NCBI RefSeq assembly: GCF_039851965.1
Contig: NZ_CP156674.1
Location: forward strand, 310,001 to 374,000
Length of the DNA stretch: 64,000 nucleotides
Direction of reading: 5' to 3'
From: Pseudalkalibacillus hwajinpoensis
GTDB lineage: Bacteria > Bacillota > Bacilli > Bacillales > Guptibacillaceae
Shown here: positions 1-9,326 of the stretch, piece by piece
How the letters are laid out: every line of letters starts with the position of its first letter
How positions within the stretch are numbered: position 1 is the stretch's first letter
The notes under the pieces: generated by a model
Database searches by the model: none
Told to the model about the DNA's origin: nothing
The model's input: only the letters and a program-made list of their open reading frames with translations
Program-made: the position numbers and the translations under genes

Positions 1-89
1 TCATACGTGACATCATGCATATTAAAATAGTTTTTTACAAATTCGCACGGCGGACATGCCGGCTGTGTGTACAATTTAACAGTTTTCAT
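1..89 (-). CDS. Glutaredoxin-family protein, 5' end only (cut by window edge)
   Basis: The first 29 codons of a gene that runs off the left edge of the window. The start ATG is at position 89 on the minus strand, behind an AGGATG ribosome site. The peptide begins MKTVKLYTQPACPPCEF. This is the beta-strand, turn and CxxC active site (C-P-P-C at residues 12-15) of a glutaredoxin/NrdH-type thiol-disulfide oxidoreductase. Small proteins of this fold reduce disulfides in the cytoplasm. The rest of the fold is outside the window, so the subfamily cannot be decided. Both active-site positions are cysteine codons; no UGA is involved here. Confidence 0.75.
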   Translation of the reverse strand, partial: MKTVKLYTQPACPPCEFVKNYFNMHDVTY

Positions 90-401
90 TTTTTATCACA
101 TCCTGTTACGATTTTACAATTGGTATTTTCTACACCTCACTAAGCTATTGGCGCATTATCGAGATAATTCCGTTTAAAACATACCACCAGCCTTCTGTTC
201 TTTCAACCGTTTCGCTTTTTAAGTGGTGGAACTTCCAGCAGATAAGGGGGTGCTTCATCTCCTTTGATTTATAGGACGGCGGTTGAACTCCACCTAAACC
301 TCATAATAACCTGACGTTTCATATGGGATTTTACTGCACGTAAAGGAAGATAAGAGTTTGTTATTGACCACCCGGGGGAAATAGGGTTGCTGAAGGTGTT
401 T
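90..401. other. Non-coding stretch upstream of the TelA-family operon
   Basis: About 310 bases between the divergent glutaredoxin and TelA-family genes with no convincing open frame. A weak inverted pair (GTGGTGGAAC near 222 and GAACTCCACC near 286) suggests some structure. I recognise no riboswitch, tRNA or repeat family. The right end runs into the promoter listed next. Confidence 0.4.
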
Positions 402-428
402 TGAAACTTTTCTCGAAATCTAATCGTA
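402..428 (+). promoter_or_regulatory. Sigma-W-like (ECF) promoter for the TelA-family operon
   Basis: TGAAAC at 402-407 and CGTA at 425-428 are separated by 17 bases. This closely matches the Bacillus sigma-W consensus (TGAAAC, 16-17 bases, CGTA). A start near 435 would leave about 35 bases before the ATG at 471. Cell-envelope-stress control would suit a TelA-family gene, because TelA-type genes occur in ECF sigma regulons of Bacillus subtilis. The match was made by eye. Confidence 0.5.
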
Positions 429-470
429 TAGAATAGTAACAGAATTCATTCTATTGAAGGAGTGACATAC

Positions 471-1535
471 ATGGATAAACCTGAACAGGAGAACCAACGC
501 GAAAAAGCTGCTGAAATCATCCAGAATTTCTACCATGAGGATGATACCGATAAAATTCTTCAATCTCTATCAGGACTTGGAGAAGACGCACAGCGGCATG
601 CAGGTGAATCGCTTGAAGCACTGAAACGTCCTGTTAGAGGCATGATCGATCAGCCCGACAATGATCTTCCTGAGAATCTTCATAAATTGCGTGAGCACGT
701 GTCCGAGCTGGAGCCTTCTTACCTTAAGAAAAGTAAATTCAATAAACTTGTCAATCGTGTGATGGGCAGAAATGAAGTTGAACAATATGCAAAGAAATAT
801 AAAACAGTGGAATCACAAGTTGAAGTGATTGTGGAATCTCTGTTAACTGGAAAAGATAAGCTGCAGGAAGACAATGTAATGTTAAAAGAACTAAAAGACG
901 TAGCACGTGAGCGGATTTATGGTCTAGAGGAGCAGATGGAGCTTGGTCAAACGCTCATGACGATGCTTGATGAAGAAGCTTCCAAAGACCAGTGGAAGGA
1001 AAACCCTCTTCCACTCCAGAAAGCGCAACAAAAGGTCGTCAGTCGAGTGAAAAATATGTCCCAAGCCGTAATGGTCCTTCGTCAATCCATGGCTTCGGTT
1101 GATCTTATTATGGAAAATAATGAAAAGCTAGAAGAGGCAATTTTCAATGCTGTTACCATGACAAAAAACATTATTACCGTTACCGCTTCAATTCAGCTTG
1201 CGCTTGGGAATCAACAGAAAGTCATTACGGCTGTCCAGAATGTGAATGAAGCAACCGAATCGATGCTTCTTCGTAACGCCGAAATGCTGAAGCAAAATAC
1301 AGAAGATACAGTAAAAACGCTTGAGAAACCAGCAATTGCGATCGAATCCTTTCGAAAGGCATACAACGATGTATTTGAAGCAATCGATATTACCGAAAAA
1401 TCAAATGTTCGTATCATCGATAGCGGAAAGAAATTTATAACAGAAATGGACCAGCTTAATAAAGAAATGAAATTAAAATTAGACAGTTCGACGCAACGGC
1501 AAAAACAACTTTCTGACGCGGCCGACCGTCTATAA
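471..1535 (+). CDS. yaaN: TelA/YaaN-family toxic anion resistance protein
   Basis: A 354-residue, mostly helical, charged cytosolic protein of the TelA family (toxic anion resistance; YaaN and YceH in Bacillus subtilis). Family members are linked to tellurite, nisin and envelope-stress tolerance, but the biochemical role is unknown. Length and composition fit: long amphipathic helices throughout, with no membrane segment or signal peptide. A GTG at 462 would add three residues, but GAAGGAG at 456-462 is spaced 8 bases from the ATG at 471, so the ATG is preferred. The next gene follows after 17 bases in the same direction, so the two are probably co-transcribed from the sigma-W-like promoter. 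Confidence 0.85.
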   Translation: MDKPEQENQREKAAEIIQNFYHEDDTDKILQSLSGLGEDAQRHAGESLEALKRPVRGMIDQPDNDLPENLHKLREHVSELEPSYLKKSKFNKLVNRVMGRNEVEQYAKKYKTVESQVEVIVESLLTGKDKLQEDNVMLKELKDVARERIYGLEEQMELGQTLMTMLDEEASKDQWKENPLPLQKAQQKVVSRVKNMSQAVMVLRQSMASVDLIMENNEKLEEAIFNAVTMTKNIITVTASIQLALGNQQKVITAVQNVNEATESMLLRNAEMLKQNTEDTVKTLEKPAIAIESFRKAYNDVFEAIDITEKSNVRIIDSGKKFITEMDQLNKEMKLKLDSSTQRQKQLSDAADRL

Positions 1536-1552
1536 GGACAGGGGGTAATCCG

Positions 1553-2416
1553 ATGGGACTATTTGATTCTCCTGAACCACAGTGGCTTGAGAAGCTTTTA
1601 CCATCACAGTTTAAGACGGTGGAAGCCTCACTGTTGCAGGATGAGAGCTCAACAAGCTTCCTCTCCTATGCTGAGCATTTGCTTGATGAGTTCATAGATA
1701 AACTTGACCCCTCCTCAGATAAACCTCAGAAATGGAAACGGTCCGAGGGTGGATTTACGATATACTTGAAAATCAGAAGGAATCTGATTTTATTCTCTGG
1801 CTACGATAGTCAAAAGAACCGAGCATCAACACCCAAGAAGTTTTTTATTCAATGGGAGAGACAGACGTTAGTGAAGAGAAACAGCGGGAGATGTAAGCAG
1901 GGAACAATCTTAATTAACGATCGCGGCAGAATTATTAAACGCAATATTAAACGCTCCCCGTATTTCACAGGAATTTTCCAGCGTATTAAATTGCTCGACC
2001 ACACTCTTATTGGGTCATCACAGTCCAGTACTTTAAATCAAATGGACCCTGCTCTCTTCAACCATCTAGATAGACTAAAGAAAATCGTAGACCATTCGAT
2101 GATTAGCGGTGTGATTCATTCAAGATCAGCAAGACTCGTTAAATTATTCAGCGAGATACTTCCAGAAATTGAGCTTCTTGACCTTGAAGAACGACACATT
2201 GTGAAGCGTATGCTCTCAACAGAATTACCTGACTTACTAACCGGATACATTTCGCTATCTTCTGAGAATAAAGAAATCAGACATCAGGATTTATTTCAAG
2301 CGCTCTGTCAAATGGAATTAACGCTACATGAGTTTCTAGAAAAACTAGAAGGCCACCGACTCTCAAGGGTCGATCATCTGCTTAAAGTAAGTAAAATAAG
2401 ATACGATAAACAATAA
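1553..2416 (+). CDS. Conserved hypothetical protein, operon partner of the TelA-family gene
   Basis: A 287-residue soluble protein that I cannot place in a named family. It starts MGLFDSPEPQWLEKLLPSQF after a GGGGG ribosome site and lies 17 bases behind the TelA-family gene. It has a middle region rich in beta-strand and basic residues (about 65-140) and a helical C-terminal third. There is no signal peptide, membrane segment or recognisable catalytic motif. In Bacillus subtilis yaaN is paired with xpaC; this protein occupies that position, but I see no clear XpaC similarity. Co-transcription suggests a shared stress role, which is inference only. Confidence 0.6.
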   Translation: MGLFDSPEPQWLEKLLPSQFKTVEASLLQDESSTSFLSYAEHLLDEFIDKLDPSSDKPQKWKRSEGGFTIYLKIRRNLILFSGYDSQKNRASTPKKFFIQWERQTLVKRNSGRCKQGTILINDRGRIIKRNIKRSPYFTGIFQRIKLLDHTLIGSSQSSTLNQMDPALFNHLDRLKKIVDHSMISGVIHSRSARLVKLFSEILPEIELLDLEERHIVKRMLSTELPDLLTGYISLSSENKEIRHQDLFQALCQMELTLHEFLEKLEGHRLSRVDHLLKVSKIRYDKQ

Positions 2417-2450
2417 AAGCTAGCTGTCTATTGGACAGCTAGCTTTTATT
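2414..2450. terminator. Bidirectional Rho-independent terminator
   Basis: A perfect 14-bp inverted repeat (AAAAGCTAGCTGTC, loop TATT, then its complement) is flanked by A and T runs. It lies between the convergent TelA-operon partner and trhO and can end transcription in both directions. Confidence 0.85.
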
Positions 2451-2452
2451 TC

Positions 2453-3421
2453 TTACACTTCTTGTTCAATATGCTCTTGCATCAGCTTCTGAAGGCGTTC
2501 TTCTACTTCTTCCTCTGTTAAACCTTGTTCAGCAACATAACGATTTCTAGGGGAAGTTCTGCATTCATGTGTGCACCCACGTAAATATTTATGCTCGTTC
2601 TCCTCTGATGTAATAATTTGCTTATTACATTCAGGGTTAGCACAATTAACGTAGCGTTCACATGGTTCACCAGTGAAGTAATCTTTACCTACAACGACGT
2701 GGTCTTTTTGATTAATTGGAACGGAGATTCTTCCGTCGAACACATAACACTGACCATCCCATAGTTCGCCTTTCGTTTCTTCATCCTTACCGTACGTAAC
2801 AATTCCACCATCAAGTTGGTTTACATCTTCGAATCCCTGGTTAACCATCCAACCTGTGAACTTTTCACAGCGAATCCCACCAGTACAGTAAGTAAGAATC
2901 TTCTTATCCTTCTGATCAGCAAGATTTTCTTGGACCCACTCTGGCAAGTCACGGAAGTTCTTAATATCCGGACGAATGGCACCGCGGAAGTGTCCGAGGT
3001 CATATTCGTAATCATTACGAGTATCCAGAATGATCACATCTTCCTGTTGCATCGCCTCACGCCATTCTGCCGGCTTCAAGTGCTTACCGCCAACTTCATT
3101 GGGATTATGGTCATCCTCAAGACGAAGCGTTACAAGCTCAGGTCGATAGCGCACATGCATCTTCTTAAATGGATGTTCAGTCGCTTCATCAATTTTGAAG
3201 AACAAATCAGCAAAACGCTCATCCGCATGCATCATATCCATATAAGCTTGAGTGTCTTCAACAGTACCAGAAGCTGTCCCGTTGATCCCTTCTTCTGATA
3301 TTAAAATTCTTCCTTTTAAGTTGTTTTCATTACAAAATGTGAGATGCTCCTCTACAAATTGCTCAGCCTGATCAATTTGAACATATTTATAAAACAATAA
3401 TACGCGGTAGTCTTTATTCAT
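2453..3421 (-). CDS. trhO: tRNA uridine(34) hydroxylase TrhO, rhodanese-domain protein
   Basis: A 322-residue protein of the YceA/YbfQ (TrhO) family, which carries out oxygen-dependent hydroxylation of U34 in tRNAs as the first step to 5-methoxyuridine-type wobble modifications. The N-terminal acylphosphatase-like part (about 1-100) is followed by a rhodanese domain (about 120-215) with the active-site loop YCTGGIRCEK. Cys179 is the catalytic cysteine. The C-terminal cysteine-rich tail (CANPEC near 262 and a later C-x3-C-type pair) is typical of the family. Its length matches. It stands alone, with its 3' end on the shared terminator at 2414-2450. Confidence 0.93.
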   Translation of the reverse strand: MNKDYRVLLFYKYVQIDQAEQFVEEHLTFCNENNLKGRILISEEGINGTASGTVEDTQAYMDMMHADERFADLFFKIDEATEHPFKKMHVRYRPELVTLRLEDDHNPNEVGGKHLKPAEWREAMQQEDVIILDTRNDYEYDLGHFRGAIRPDIKNFRDLPEWVQENLADQKDKKILTYCTGGIRCEKFTGWMVNQGFEDVNQLDGGIVTYGKDEETKGELWDGQCYVFDGRISVPINQKDHVVVGKDYFTGEPCERYVNCANPECNKQIITSEENEHKYLRGCTHECRTSPRNRYVAEQGLTEEEVEERLQKLMQEHIEQEV

Positions 3422-3580
3422 ACTCGTATCTCCTTTATTTCACTGAATCCACTTTTCCAGTCGTTGATCCGTTCCAAAATCTTATTATAATAAAATTCTC
3501 TCCAAATGCAAAGAGGATGATTTATAGTTCGGACATAATCAATGATACCCTACTATTAAAATGGAATACAGTACAAAACA

Positions 3581-4024
3581 TCACACTATTTTGATTGACG
3601 GCTCCACGATCACATTCACGTTTCCTTTTATTGCCCGTGTAATCATACACCCATCTTCAGCACGATGCGCGATAGAATGAATTTTCTCAAGCATCGCTTC
3701 ATCCGGATCTTCTGCTAAGTAAATCACTGGATAATGATGAATGGATTCAACATGAAGTCTTCCTTCTTCACTTACTGTCAATTTCGAGGAAATTTTTACA
3801 TCTTCAAATGGAATACCGTTCCGTTCAAGGTATAATCCAATCGTCATAAAATAGCAGGCTGCAGATGAACTTACTAATAGTTCATCAGGGTTTGTTCCAA
3901 TTCCTGATCCTCCCATTGAGACAGGAATCGAAACGTCAGTAGAAAGATGATCCGTCTCCACCTTTCCTTCCCCCGATAGTCCGCCCTTCCAGCTGCCTTT
4001 AAGTTCGAAAATATGATCCATCAT
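3581..4024 (-). CDS. OsmC/Ohr-family peroxiredoxin-like protein
   Basis: A 147-residue OsmC-family protein. These small cytosolic dimers reduce organic hydroperoxides through two cysteines. The signature SSSAACYFMTIGLYLER (about 51-67) holds the first cysteine, and GCMITRAIKGN near 125-135 holds the second. Two ATG codons are adjacent (4024 and 4021); AAGGAGG upstream is better spaced (8 bases) for the second, which would shorten the protein by one residue. It is a single gene between trhO and brxA. OsmC rather than Ohr is suggested by the general pattern; the exact subfamily is uncertain. Confidence 0.85.
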   Translation of the reverse strand: MMDHIFELKGSWKGGLSGEGKVETDHLSTDVSIPVSMGGSGIGTNPDELLVSSSAACYFMTIGLYLERNGIPFEDVKISSKLTVSEEGRLHVESIHHYPVIYLAEDPDEAMLEKIHSIAHRAEDGCMITRAIKGNVNVIVEPSIKIV

Positions 4025-4167
4025 AATTACCTCCTTCAGTCAAACTTCCATCAAAGAGATTCTTCATTCCCCTCTAACGCTTTGTTGAACAAATCGGACC
4101 TTTAGGGGCAGTTTATCCTCCCATTTGAATGGGGGATTTAATTTTACAGCCCTTTAAGGTGGAATTA

Positions 4168-4197
4168 ACAAAACTCCACTCTTCAAGAGTGGAGTTC
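4168..4197 (-). terminator. Terminator of brxA
   Basis: A long perfect inverted repeat (AACTCCACTCTT / AAGAGTGGAGTT, 4172-4196) lies just past the brxA stop. It is followed on the minus strand by TTTTGTT. Confidence 0.75.
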
Positions 4198-4201
4198 CTC
4201 G

Positions 4202-4630
4202 TTAACAATATTGCTCAAATGCACCTGTCAGGTTCTGAACGATCTCTTCCACTTCATGATCTTCAATTTCTTCTCTCGGGATAAAGTGAAGAACCTGTCC
4301 ATCTTTCAATAATGCCATTGATGGGGAGGAAGGTTCGTGTCCTTCAAGGTATTCTCTCATTTTACCTGTTGCTTCCCGATCCTGACCGGCAAAGACTGTT
4401 ACAAGATGATCAGGCTTCTTATCATTCTCAATCGCTTCACGAGCAGCCGGTCGAGCAAGACCAGCCGCACAGCCGCAGACTGAATTAATAAATACGAGTG
4501 ATGTTCCCTTTTTTTCAGCTACAAAGCTTGCTACCTCTGCTGGTGTTGTCAACTCTTCAAATCCAGCTGATGTTAGCTCATCACGCATTGGCTGTGCCAT
4601 CTGGCGCATATATTCTTCATATGGATTCAT
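4202..4630 (-). CDS. brxA: Bacilliredoxin BrxA (YphP/YqiW family)
   Basis: A 142-residue bacilliredoxin, which removes bacillithiol from S-bacillithiolated proteins. The atypical thioredoxin fold carries the active-site motif NSVCGCAAG (C-G-C near residues 52-54), and the family C-terminus ends in ...EQYC. The N-terminus (NPYEEYMRQM, EELTT) is closer to BrxA/YphP than to BrxB/YqiW. The length is as expected. It lies 16 bases downstream of the NifU-N/HEAT gene in the same direction, so the two may be co-transcribed. Redox repair of cysteine proteins is the likely shared theme. Confidence 0.92.
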   Translation of the reverse strand: MNPYEEYMRQMAQPMRDELTSAGFEELTTPAEVASFVAEKKGTSLVFINSVCGCAAGLARPAAREAIENDKKPDHLVTVFAGQDREATGKMREYLEGHEPSSPSMALLKDGQVLHFIPREEIEDHEVEEIVQNLTGAFEQYC

Positions 4631-4646
4631 AAAATCACTCCTGGTT

Positions 4647-5777
4647 TTAGTTTGATTTTCTTGCCTGAGTCATCTGATGCCACACAGACCCTTTTGCTTC
4701 TTTCCCACCTTTAATTCGTTCAAGCGCCATTCCTGCCTGCATCTTCACTTCAAATTCCGGGTCATGAAGAGCTTTCTCCAGCGCTGGTATGGCGGATTGA
4801 TCTCCAACTTCATATAAAAACATGGCCGCTCTCCAGCGAACAAGTTTATTGGAATCATTCAATGATTCAATCATTTCAGGTATAGCTTCGATAAAACCAA
4901 GGTCAGACATGCAGTCCCCCGCTGTCCGCCTTACTGTAACGGACTTATCACGTAGCGCCTGATACAGTAATGGAAGCACCTCTTTTAATTCTATCATGCC
5001 AAGATAAACCGCTGCGAGACGACGAACAGATGCCTTCTCATCGTGTAGCGCTTTCTCAAGCACAGGCAAATCTGAAAGATCAGGATCCATCCCATCGAGC
5101 GCTGCATATCTCGCTTTCCAGTCAGGTTGATCAAGCATTTCCAGCGTAACGATTTTCTTATCGGATTTCTTGCGATCTTGCAGTCGATCTGGATCAAATG
5201 CAGCTTTCACAAGGTTATCGAGCCGGTCCTCACTGTAAGTAGCGGCAATTTCTTCTGTTACCTCAGTTCCAACTTCCTCAACAGAACCATAGCGCGGGGC
5301 CACTTCTTTCCACTCTCGCTCCATCACCATGTTCTCTGAAGCTGAAGAGGCTTTCATAGCAGCTTCCATAAAGCGTTCAGGGAGACCAAATCGATGCTCT
5401 TCATCCCCTTCTTCAAGCTTCACCTGCATCGGTATGTCGCGGAACATCTGGATAAACACGTTCACTTCTCCAAAATCCCCTACAGCAGAAGGCTGGCCTG
5501 TCGGTGCTTCTTCGCTTTCCTGACCAAACGCTTTTCTCGCACCTGGAAGAATGTCTTCCCATGCATACTTCGCATTACGTTCAAGTGCGATAAAATCCAT
5601 TACATGGTAAAGTCCTTTCACTCCTGGAATCGCCATTAAGTTTTGAATAAAGTCAGGTGCTTCCGTTAGGTCATCGCCAGATTTATATTGACGTGTATCG
5701 CCCATTTCTAATTCCTGATCCAAGTTAATTTTCATCGAATTTGGACTTGGTGTCGGTTCGATTGAAACAATCTTCAC
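4647..5777 (-). CDS. Conserved virulence factor C (CvfC/YpgR)-like protein: NifU N-domain plus HEAT repeats
   Basis: A two-part protein of 376 residues. Residues about 1-85 form a Nfu/NifU N-terminal domain beginning MKIVSIEPTPSPNSMKI. Residues about 200-365 are HEAT-type helical repeats (repeated LGMIEL, EVLPLLYQAL, SAIPALEKAL patterns). This matches the YpgR/CvfC family found in Firmicutes, whose role is not defined; a scaffold role in Fe-S or stress physiology is guessed from the fold. An upstream ATG at 5843 is possible, but AGAAGGGGG is well placed for the GTG at 5777, which begins exactly at the conserved domain. Confidence 0.82.
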   Translation of the reverse strand: MKIVSIEPTPSPNSMKINLDQELEMGDTRQYKSGDDLTEAPDFIQNLMAIPGVKGLYHVMDFIALERNAKYAWEDILPGARKAFGQESEEAPTGQPSAVGDFGEVNVFIQMFRDIPMQVKLEEGDEEHRFGLPERFMEAAMKASSASENMVMEREWKEVAPRYGSVEEVGTEVTEEIAATYSEDRLDNLVKAAFDPDRLQDRKKSDKKIVTLEMLDQPDWKARYAALDGMDPDLSDLPVLEKALHDEKASVRRLAAVYLGMIELKEVLPLLYQALRDKSVTVRRTAGDCMSDLGFIEAIPEMIESLNDSNKLVRWRAAMFLYEVGDQSAIPALEKALHDPEFEVKMQAGMALERIKGGKEAKGSVWHQMTQARKSN

Positions 5778-5839
5778 GCAATCGCCCCCTTCTATCAGTG
5801 ATTTTATCATATGTGAAGTCACTCTACCATTAGAGTGAA

Positions 5840-6433
5840 TCACTCTTCAAGCTTCACTACTTTAGCGTTTTCTTTATACTCATTATAAAAAGCTAGTACT
5901 TCTTCCACATATTCATCACTCTGGTTATAAGCAAAAAGAGCACTCTCAATTCGACCCTCACTGGCACCATTTGCAGAAAGGTAACTTGCAGCAGTATACG
6001 CGGCATCCGTTACGTTATAGGGATCAGCTTTTCCATCTCCATCCCCATCTTTTCCATACCCTCCATATTTCTGAATAAGTTTCGGATTTGTGATGTCCAC
6101 AAGGTCGTCTTTATCCAATTCACCAAGCCGACTCCCTCCATAGCTCCAGCCAATCCAGGTAAGAGGCATAAATTGGTAATGACCGATTGCGCCTTTAGGA
6201 CTTTTAAGGGTTGGCATCGTGGAAAACTTCGTTTCCACTCGGTGAACAGCGGCTAATAACTCCCACTGCACATCATATTCATCACCAGCCTCTCGATAAA
6301 GATCAATGTATTCTTCAGGCACTTGCGCTTTACTTAGTGGTGTTGACAGAGAAGCTGGTCCCTTTTGAAGTACAGTTCCAATAACAACACTCACCACGAT
6401 CGTGATGATAATCAGCATTCCTGTTCGTTTCAC
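5840..6433 (-). CDS. Lytic transglycosylase-like (lysozyme-fold) protein, membrane anchored
   Basis: A 197-residue protein with an N-terminal membrane segment (about 5-22, uncleaved anchor or signal) and an extracytoplasmic lysozyme-like domain. Motifs VETKFS (putative catalytic Glu near 65), GAIGHYQFMP and AAYTAASYLSANG are those of MltB/Slt-type lytic transglycosylases seen in spore formers. The GDGDGKADPYN segment resembles a Ca-binding loop. Such enzymes cleave the peptidoglycan glycan strand. It is encoded 15 bases downstream of the YtvI-like permease gene on the same strand. The physiological role (vegetative wall or spore) cannot be told from sequence. Confidence 0.82.
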   Translation of the reverse strand: MKRTGMLIIITIVVSVVIGTVLQKGPASLSTPLSKAQVPEEYIDLYREAGDEYDVQWELLAAVHRVETKFSTMPTLKSPKGAIGHYQFMPLTWIGWSYGGSRLGELDKDDLVDITNPKLIQKYGGYGKDGDGDGKADPYNVTDAAYTAASYLSANGASEGRIESALFAYNQSDEYVEEVLAFYNEYKENAKVVKLEE

Positions 6434-6448
6434 TTGCTTTCTTCCTTC

Positions 6449-7555
6449 CTAGCTGTGCTCTTTCGTATCTGAAAATTCTTCACTTGGAAGATGAATCCAT
6501 TTCCCAAGATATCCATGGTCATAAAGGGCTTTAATTAGTATTAAAAGTATCGGTGATAGAATTACCCCCGCGATTCCGAATAAGGAAAGAGATATGATCA
6601 TAAAAGATAAAATTGTAAACGCGGATACCCCAAGAGAATCGCCTGTTATCTTTGGCTCCATAATTTGTCTTACTAGCATTACAACGGCAAGTAAAATCAA
6701 TAAGGAAACAGCAAGAGTGGTTTCGCCAATCGCCAAAAGGTAGATAGCCCAGGGTAAAAATATCGCTGATACACCAAGCAATGGAAGTACATCAAAGAAA
6801 GCAGATAAAAGAGCTAATGTAAAAGCGTTGTCCACACTCAGGACTAATAGGCCACACAGAACGAGAACAAACGTGATCGTAATCAGCTTAAGCTGCGCCT
6901 TCAAGTAAGCACCTATACCGCTCAATACATTTACTTTCAAGAAAAAGTACGCCGTTTTGAAAGTATTTGGGGTGCGCTTTTCAGCAATGCGTTTCCACAT
7001 CTCAATTTCAATACTGAGGAAATAAGCCAGCACAATTCCCACAATGAAATTGATTACAAGCGTTGGAATTGATGTAATAAAGGCAAAAATACTATTAAGA
7101 AAAGCTGTTAACATGAACGAAGCCTTTTCTACAAGTGTAAGTGAAAAATCCTGTGCTTTTTCAAGGACATCAGGTGGTAATGCGTTCATTTGAAGTTGGC
7201 CCCACTCCACATAGCTCATTACCTGTCCCTGAAATGTAGCGACGTAACCCGGGATTAATTCAATTAAATTTTGAAGCTGAAGCACCACGATCGCTCCTGC
7301 GAGAAAAACAGTACTAACAACAATAAGAACAAACACTAGCGTCGATATCGTTGTAGCAGCTGTTTTCCCCACTCCCTTCCGATTTAAAAAACGAGCGAAT
7401 GGTTCAATGATCAAGAAGATGACATAGCCAACAATAATCGGGGCGGCGATATCAAATAAGAAACTGGAAACCAGCATGATCAAGAATACAGTTAATACAA
7501 TAAGACCAATATCAAAAGCTGTTCTTGCGTAGCGTCGATAAAAAGTTAACATCAT
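6449..7555 (-). CDS. ytvI: AI-2E family transporter (YtvI-like sporulation membrane protein)
   Basis: A 368-residue polytopic membrane protein of the AI-2E exporter/PerM superfamily. About eight hydrophobic segments are arranged as a pair-loop-pair pattern: segments near 14-55, 70-92, a periplasmic stretch 95-150, then 155-180 and a C-terminal bundle from 215 to 345. The conserved C-terminal motif near 300 (MEPKITGDSLGVSAF) is typical. It resembles Bacillus YtvI in length and N-terminus (FYRRYARTAFDIG). The substrate is unknown. Two ATGs are adjacent (7555, 7552); GAGGTGA favours the second. The IS231 element is inserted about 190 bases upstream of its start. Confidence 0.85.
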   Translation of the reverse strand: MMLTFYRRYARTAFDIGLIVLTVFLIMLVSSFLFDIAAPIIVGYVIFLIIEPFARFLNRKGVGKTAATTISTLVFVLIVVSTVFLAGAIVVLQLQNLIELIPGYVATFQGQVMSYVEWGQLQMNALPPDVLEKAQDFSLTLVEKASFMLTAFLNSIFAFITSIPTLVINFIVGIVLAYFLSIEIEMWKRIAEKRTPNTFKTAYFFLKVNVLSGIGAYLKAQLKLITITFVLVLCGLLVLSVDNAFTLALLSAFFDVLPLLGVSAIFLPWAIYLLAIGETTLAVSLLILLAVVMLVRQIMEPKITGDSLGVSAFTILSFMIISLSLFGIAGVILSPILLILIKALYDHGYLGKWIHLPSEEFSDTKEHS

Positions 7556-7731
7556 GTCACCTCAACAAATATCCATTTATCGTAAGCATATCGGTTTTTT
7601 GTCAAAATTTCCATCGGAGAACTGGCAAACACATTTATTTGTCGTATTCAGATGTGCAAGAGAAAAGCAAACGGTTAAAGTTAACTCTGTTAATGAATGG
7701 TGTTTACATTTAGCTCATTTACTCCATATAT

Positions 7732-7742
7732 TGGTTTTACCC
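7732..7742. repeat. Target-site duplication, left copy (11 bp)
   Basis: TGGTTTTACCC immediately precedes the left terminal inverted repeat and is repeated exactly at 9346-9356 after the right one. An 11-bp duplication is typical for IS231-type transposition. Confidence 0.85.
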
Positions 7743-7761
7743 CATGCCCATCAAGCTAAGG
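7743..7761. repeat. IS231 left terminal inverted repeat
   Basis: The 19-bp end CATGCCCATCAAGCTAAGG. The partner is at 9327-9345. Confidence 0.8.
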
Positions 7762-7833
7762 CATATCATTATCCCCAAAATGAAAAAAGCGCTATCCTTT
7801 CTTTAATAAGATGAAAAGGATGGTGTTTTTTTT

Positions 7834-9220
7834 ATGGGCTGCGAGGTTTCAGCTGAACTGACCCTCTTTTCACAGGAATTACAACAATCGTTGTCGCCAA
7901 AAAGGCTTCAAAAGCTAGGGAAAAAGGTCGGTTTTGTGCAAAGAAAGAGCAAGTACCAGACGAAAGATTTAATCGCGTTGTGTGTTTGGTTAAGTCAAAA
8001 AGTCGCAAGCACTTCCTTAACACAGTTATGTAGTGGTTTAGAATCTTCAACTGGTGTCTTAATGAGTCCTGAAGGACTCAATCAACGATTTAATCCTACG
8101 GCTGTCGAGCTCTTACGACATGTTTTTGCTTCCTTGCTTACTCAAAAATTGTCTACTTCTCAGGCTCTTTCTCATCGTTACGTTTCACAGTTTCGGAGTA
8201 TACGAATCTTGGATTCTACGACCTTTCAATTGCCGGATGTTTTTGCCGACACCTATCAAGGATCTGGAGGCAGTAGCCATACAGCTGGAGTGAAAATCCA
8301 ACTGGAATATGATCTTCTCAGTGGCCAATTCCTGCATGTTCATTCGGGTGCAGGTAAACAAAATGATCGAACCTACGGTTCCACGTGCTTACAAACGGTA
8401 CAAACTGATGACTTATGCATACGTGATTTAGGATATTTTGACCTGAATGATCTCCATCAAATGGATGAGAAAGGAGCTTATTATATCTCTCGCTTAAAAT
8501 TAAACACTCGGATTTATCTGAGGAACCCTAATCCTGAATACTTCAAAAATGGAACACCGAAAAAGCAAACCGAATATATTCAATTAGATATGGAAGAGAT
8601 CATGCATCAATTAAAACCAGGACAAACCCATGAGATCTCTGATGTTTACATTGGAAAGAATCAAAAACTGCCGACTAGAGTTATTATCCACCGACTTACG
8701 GAAGAGCAAACCCGAACACGATTGGAAAACCATGCGGTAAAGGAGAAAAAGAAAGGCATTATCATGAAAGAACGGAGCAAACGTTTGAGTGCTATGAATG
8801 TATACATAACGAATGCATCAATGATAGATGTCCCTACGGGACACGTGCACGATTTTTATTCGTTACGTTGGCAAATTGAATTACTCTTTAAAACATGGAA
8901 GTCTTTCTTTGAAATAGATAACTGTAAAGAGATCAAAAAGGAACGTTTAGAATGCCATCTCTATGGTCAACTGATTGGTATACTTCTTTGTTCTTCTACC
9001 ATGTTTCAAATGAGGCAGCTACTCCTGACCAAGAAAAAACGAGAACTCAGTGAATCAAGCGATACAAAAAAACACCCAAGAAGTATCAAAGATCCTGCTT
9101 CGCCTGTTTACCCTCCTACAGAAAAACGGACGAAAATCCCACCGATATGAGAAAAAAACAGTCTTCGATATATTGGGTATTGTCTATCAGTATACCATGT
9201 GTCACGAGAAAGTTGCCTAG
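7834..9220 (+). pseudogene. IS231-family transposase with internal deletion and frameshift
   Basis: The frame from ATG 7834 gives 438 residues and stops at 9150, but the true C-terminus is in another frame to TAG 9218-9220. DDE parts are visible: RILDSTTF (first Asp near 127), LCIRDLGYFD (second Asp near 198), and the YREK-region motif FYSLRWQIELLFKTWKSF near 348. After RELSE at about 9050 the IS231 family has roughly 15 further residues. Here these are missing and the sequence resumes out of frame as QAIQKNTQEVSKIL...GRKSHRYEKKTVFDILGIVYQY. A deletion of about 45 bases not divisible by three explains this. The catalytic core is intact, but the C-terminal tail is replaced by an unrelated peptide. 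Confidence 0.8.
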
Positions 9221-9326
9221 CGTTAAGCATTAAAAAATCCTCGGTTTCACGTTTATTTGGCATGCCTTCCTTTAGTAGAATGGAACTGATTTTATAAGAA
9301 AAAGTCGATCTTTACTTTTCACTGTA

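Noticed and set aside
2816..3298. 160-codon plus-strand frame opposite trhO
   Set aside because: Shadow of the real minus-strand gene, with no ribosome site or recognisable protein.
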